Below, piece after piece: positions 61,470-64,000 of a stretch of 64,000 bases of DNA. Both the position numbers and the translations under genes were made by a program. Every line of letters starts with the position of its first letter. Positions within the stretch are counted from its first letter, which is position 1. Below the pieces are notes generated by a model. The model was not told where the DNA came from. It saw only the letters and a program-made list of their open reading frames with translations, and made no database searches. Source of the stretch: Nitratireductor indicus C115 (lineage in GTDB: Bacteria; Pseudomonadota; Alphaproteobacteria; Rhizobiales; Rhizobiaceae); contig NZ_AMSI01000007.1 in assembly GCF_000300515.1 (NCBI RefSeq), positions 62,001 through 126,000 on the forward strand, written 5' to 3'.

Positions 61470-64000
61470 CAGTTAACTCTGGCCTGTGCGAAAGCTCCCG
61501 CTGACGCGCCCTCATCTGCCAGTTCCAGCCAGCCGTGATCGACCCAGAACACCGCCACGCCCTGCAGCGGATGCTGCGGGTATAGTCCGGCCAACAGTCC
61601 GACATAGCTGGAAAGCTGTGGCCAATAGGGGCCAAACCCGTCACCAACGCCGCCGGATTTATGGTCGATCAGCATTGCGCCTGCCGGGCCGATGGCGAGA
61701 AGGTCGAGGGCACCGGGGATCTCTGCACCTTCGGGCGTGTGGCCAAGCACCGGAATCTCGGCACGCAGATCCGTATAGCCCTGATCGGCAAGCCAGGCTT
61801 TCAGCGCCGTGGCGCGCTCGGCCACTAGCGCAAGAGTGGCGTCGTCAAGCCCGGTCGCGAGAGCCAAAGCCGGGGCCAGATCGGGCCGGGTCAGGTATGT
61901 GCGCAGCGCCAGATGCAGTGCTGTGCCGCGGTAGGCATCGTTCAGTGCCTTTGGCCAGGGTGCTCCGATGTTGATACGGCGGGACACGGGCGGCACCCCC
62001 GCACTACGGGTTTGCGAGGGCTGTAGCCGCCAGGGCGTCAGCGGTGTCACGGGCAACGGCGCAGCAGCACCGAATCGCAGCGCTGAGGCTGTCGCACCGC
62101 CTGGGTACTCGGTAAATCCCGCCTCTTCAGGCAGTTGCGTGATCCGCGCCGGGCAATCCACGCCATTGATGCGGAGGCTGCCCACCCCGATCTGCGGCGC
62201 GCAAGTATCGGACAGGATATGAAACAGGTTCATAGCCTCGGGCGCGTCTTCTTCGCGGTCCTTCAGAAAACCCGGCCATTCCAGCACCAGCCGGTCACGG
62301 GCACGGGTCAGGGCGACATAGAGAAGGTTTTTCGCATTGGCTTCAAAATCGGCGCGACGGTCTTCGATAAAACGGCGGGTCGCCTCGGGCGCGGCAAAGC
62401 CAGGCGTGTGGATCAGGCTCGCGGACCCTAGCACCACCGCCATATCGTCGATGCGGTCCAAGGCATCGAAACGGGTCGCAGTGGTCCCCGCACGTTCCTC
62501 GATACCATAGTCGAACTCTGCGACGACAGTGATCGGCCATTCCCGCCCTTTGGAGGCATGCCAGGTGACGATCTCCACGGCCTCGGCGCTGTTGGCGGAA
62601 GGATCGGGATGACGGTCGAAATCGCGCTCGCCTCCACGGGCGTCGAGCCAGCCGAGAAAGACCTTGGCAGTCTCGCCGTGGAACCCCGAGGCGGATTTGA
62701 GATCGCGATGCGCGGCTTCGAACTCACCCGCCTCAGCCTCTAGCCGCATAAGATCGGCGCGGGATTGGGCGGCGTCAGGCTGACGTTCGGCCCAGAGGCG
62801 CAGGCCGGCGGCATCCAACACCAGATCAAGGGCCGCACCCACCGGCAGGCGGGCCAAAAGGTTCGACAGAGCGGCGAGCCGCATCAGCACCGGGTCATCC
62901 ACCAACCGCCCTTCCATTTGGGCGGATAGCGCCTCCTGCAAGGACAGTGGGTCCGGGCCAAGCGTGCGCAAGAGTAGCCCAGCATGGATATCCGCCGGAT
63001 TGGCGGCAAAGGCCAGCGCGGCGCGGGCGGCAACAATCACCGGACTTTTCGCCCAGCCATCCTCGGCGATCCGCACCGGAACGCCGCGCGCGCGCAGTTC
63101 CTCGGCATAGCGGGCGGCGGTGGTGTGGCGACAGACCAACAGCGCGATATCCGAGGGCCGAGCCGGTCGGGCGGCCTTCGTGTGGCGGTCGGTGATAGTC
63201 TCAGTATCAGTCAGGATACGGGCGATGCGCTCGGCGATGTGTTCTGGGGGCTGCGAATACTTTTGTGAGCGCCGTCCCTGCGTAGCGTTCAGCACCTCGA
63301 TCGCGGGACCTGCGACCGCATCGCGGGTCGGCACCAGCGGGTTATAGGCCTGCCCAAAGAGGCCAGCCCCCATCGCATTGACGAATTGCATGATGGCTGG
63401 GGTCGAGCGCCAGTTGCGGTCCAAAGGCTGGGTCGCATCGGGATTTGCCGCCGCCAGCGCTGTCGATAGGCGCGGATCGGCGCCCTGAAACCCCATGATC
63501 GACTGTTTGACATCGCCCACCAGCAGTGTGCGCGGCGCGTGCTGGCCCAGCTGCCACAAAAGCGCGAATTGCACGGGGTTGGTGTCCTGGAATTCGTCGA
63601 TGATGACGCAGTCGATCTCGTCCAGCACCGCTTGCCGCACGGCGAGGTCGGTGCGGAGCAGGTGCTCAGCCCCGGTGATCATGTCAGCAAAGTCGATCAG
63701 GCCGAGCGCCTTCTTGCGGGTCTCATAGGCCGCCATCACCTCTTGCGCGCAGGCGATTAGGCAGGACAGGTGCAGCTTAGCATCGGCCAGCGGGCCGGGA
63801 TGGCAGGGCAGCACATCCGCCGCCGCCATGATCGCCGTGGCAAGGTCGTCATATCCCGCAGGCGTCTTGCTGGAGCGGTTAGAGATGAACAGGCTGCGCA
63901 GATCGTTCCAGACCTGCCAATCCCGATCCAGAAGATCGGGCGCGCGATCAACACGTTTGAAAAGCGCGAGGTTTTTCTCCAGCTTCTCGACATTGGTTTT
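61469..64000 (-). CDS. UvrD/AddA-like helicase with C-terminal RecB-type nuclease domain (partial)
   Basis: At least 843 residues; the N-terminus with Walker A lies beyond the right edge. Visible superfamily 1 motifs are VIIDEFQDTNPVQ (II), LVGDVKQSIMGFQGA (III), LDRNWRST (IV), VTWHASKGREWPIT (V) and LLYVALTRARDRLVL (VI). The C-terminal PD-(D/E)XK nuclease shows a helix GTALHLAL, the metal ligands GALDLL and LIDHKSG, and the QLSSY motif of RecB/AddA nucleases. It resembles AddA, which unwinds and degrades DNA ends, but its neighbours are not the usual addB order as far as seen. An AddB-like gene may lie outside. Confidence 0.9.
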   Translation of the reverse strand, partial: KTNVEKLEKNLALFKRVDRAPDLLDRDWQVWNDLRSLFISNRSSKTPAGYDDLATAIMAAADVLPCHPGPLADAKLHLSCLIACAQEVMAAYETRKKALGLIDFADMITGAEHLLRTDLAVRQAVLDEIDCVIIDEFQDTNPVQFALLWQLGQHAPRTLLVGDVKQSIMGFQGADPRLSTALAAANPDATQPLDRNWRSTPAIMQFVNAMGAGLFGQAYNPLVPTRDAVAGPAIEVLNATQGRRSQKYSQPPEHIAERIARILTDTETITDRHTKAARPARPSDIALLVCRHTTAARYAEELRARGVPVRIAEDGWAKSPVIVAARAALAFAANPADIHAGLLLRTLGPDPLSLQEALSAQMEGRLVDDPVLMRLAALSNLLARLPVGAALDLVLDAAGLRLWAERQPDAAQSRADLMRLEAEAGEFEAAHRDLKSASGFHGETAKVFLGWLDARGGERDFDRHPDPSANSAEAVEIVTWHASKGREWPITVVAEFDYGIEERAGTTATRFDALDRIDDMAVVLGSASLIHTPGFAAPEATRRFIEDRRADFEANAKNLLYVALTRARDRLVLEWPGFLKDREEDAPEAMNLFHILSDTCAPQIGVGSLRINGVDCPARITQLPEEAGFTEYPGGATASALRFGAAAPLPVTPLTPWRLQPSQTRSAGVPPVSRRINIGAPWPKALNDAYRGTALHLALRTYLTRPDLAPALALATGLDDATLALVAERATALKAWLADQGYTDLRAEIPVLGHTPEGAEIPGALDLLAIGPAGAMLIDHKSGGVGDGFGPYWPQLSSYVGLLAGLYPQHPLQGVAVFWVDHGWLELADEGASAGAFAQARVN

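Noticed and set aside
55895-64000. DISARM, BREX, Zorya or Azaca system
   Set aside because: The expected partners (methylase and DrmB, PglX/PglZ, ZorA/B motor) are not visible, and the unknown protein does not look like the DUF6361 family; only the generic SNF2 and PLD folds are shared.
1-64000. CRISPR array or insertion sequence
   Set aside because: No regularly spaced repeats and no transposase frame or terminal inverted repeats with target duplications were seen on reading both strands.

Overview
The window reads as accessory DNA from a high-GC alphaproteobacterium, most likely of the order Hyphomicrobiales (rhizobia and relatives). Supporting signs are Urt-type amide transport genes, DUF1269, HdeD and universal-stress proteins, a PhaC/acetate-kinase cluster and an arginine deiminase cluster, all organised in long operons with ATGA, GTGA or TGATG overlaps. 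There is no rRNA, no complete tRNA, no CRISPR array and no recognisable transposase. The genus is inferred only loosely.

Layout. (1) 1-4367: an enolase-superfamily enzyme with two peptide-type ABC ATPases (minus strand, running off the left edge), divergent from a kynurenine-formamidase-like hydrolase and a conserved protein of unknown function; palindromic operator candidates lie between them. (2) 4711-18517: a short-chain amide regulon on the minus strand. In transcription order it has an NCS1/CodB-like permease, a MetX-fold hydrolase, the amide sensor AmiC, the ANTAR antiterminator AmiR, a five-gene Urt/Fmd-type ABC importer, the aliphatic amidase AmiE, and a NorQ/NorD (CbbQ/CbbO) chaperone pair. 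Two tandem intrinsic terminators between amiR and the importer, and one in the leader of the first gene, are each preceded by small hexaloop hairpins of the type bound by ANTAR proteins. (3) 18749-18810: a fragment matching the 3' end of initiator tRNA plus a long inverted repeat, possibly an integration scar.

(4) 18966-40714, all minus strand: a calcium/sodium antiporter; a Na+-NQR operon nqrABCDEF with apbE, nqrM and a CBS gene, in which NqrB is short and lacks its covalent-FMN segment; a Tat nitroreductase; stress proteins; a TetR-phaC-(MaoC/Pta)-ackA-fabI operon; a HlyD/DUF2955 efflux pair; and GltS. (5) 41189-50936: a TetR gene divergent from a plus-strand run holding a frameshifted HdeD gene, a DUF4105 protein, a HlyD-RbbA-YhhJ exporter, a zinc alcohol dehydrogenase and a CBS-BON protein. 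(6) 51161-55911: an FNR/FixK-type box followed by a YfcC-type carrier and arcA, arcB, arcC. Regions 4 to 6 together look like an oxygen-limitation survival island, with acetate-kinase and arginine-deiminase ATP generation, PHA storage, redox balancing and stress proteins.

(7) 55895-64000: a minus-strand, tightly coupled four-gene cluster running off the right edge. It encodes an AddA/UvrD-like helicase with a C-terminal RecB-type nuclease, a protein of unknown function, a PLD-superfamily protein with HKN (Tdp1-like) rather than HKD motifs, and a SNF2 helicase. It resembles a genome-defence or DNA-repair module that I cannot match to a named system. It is one of the two most interesting parts of the window; the other is the ANTAR-controlled amide regulon.
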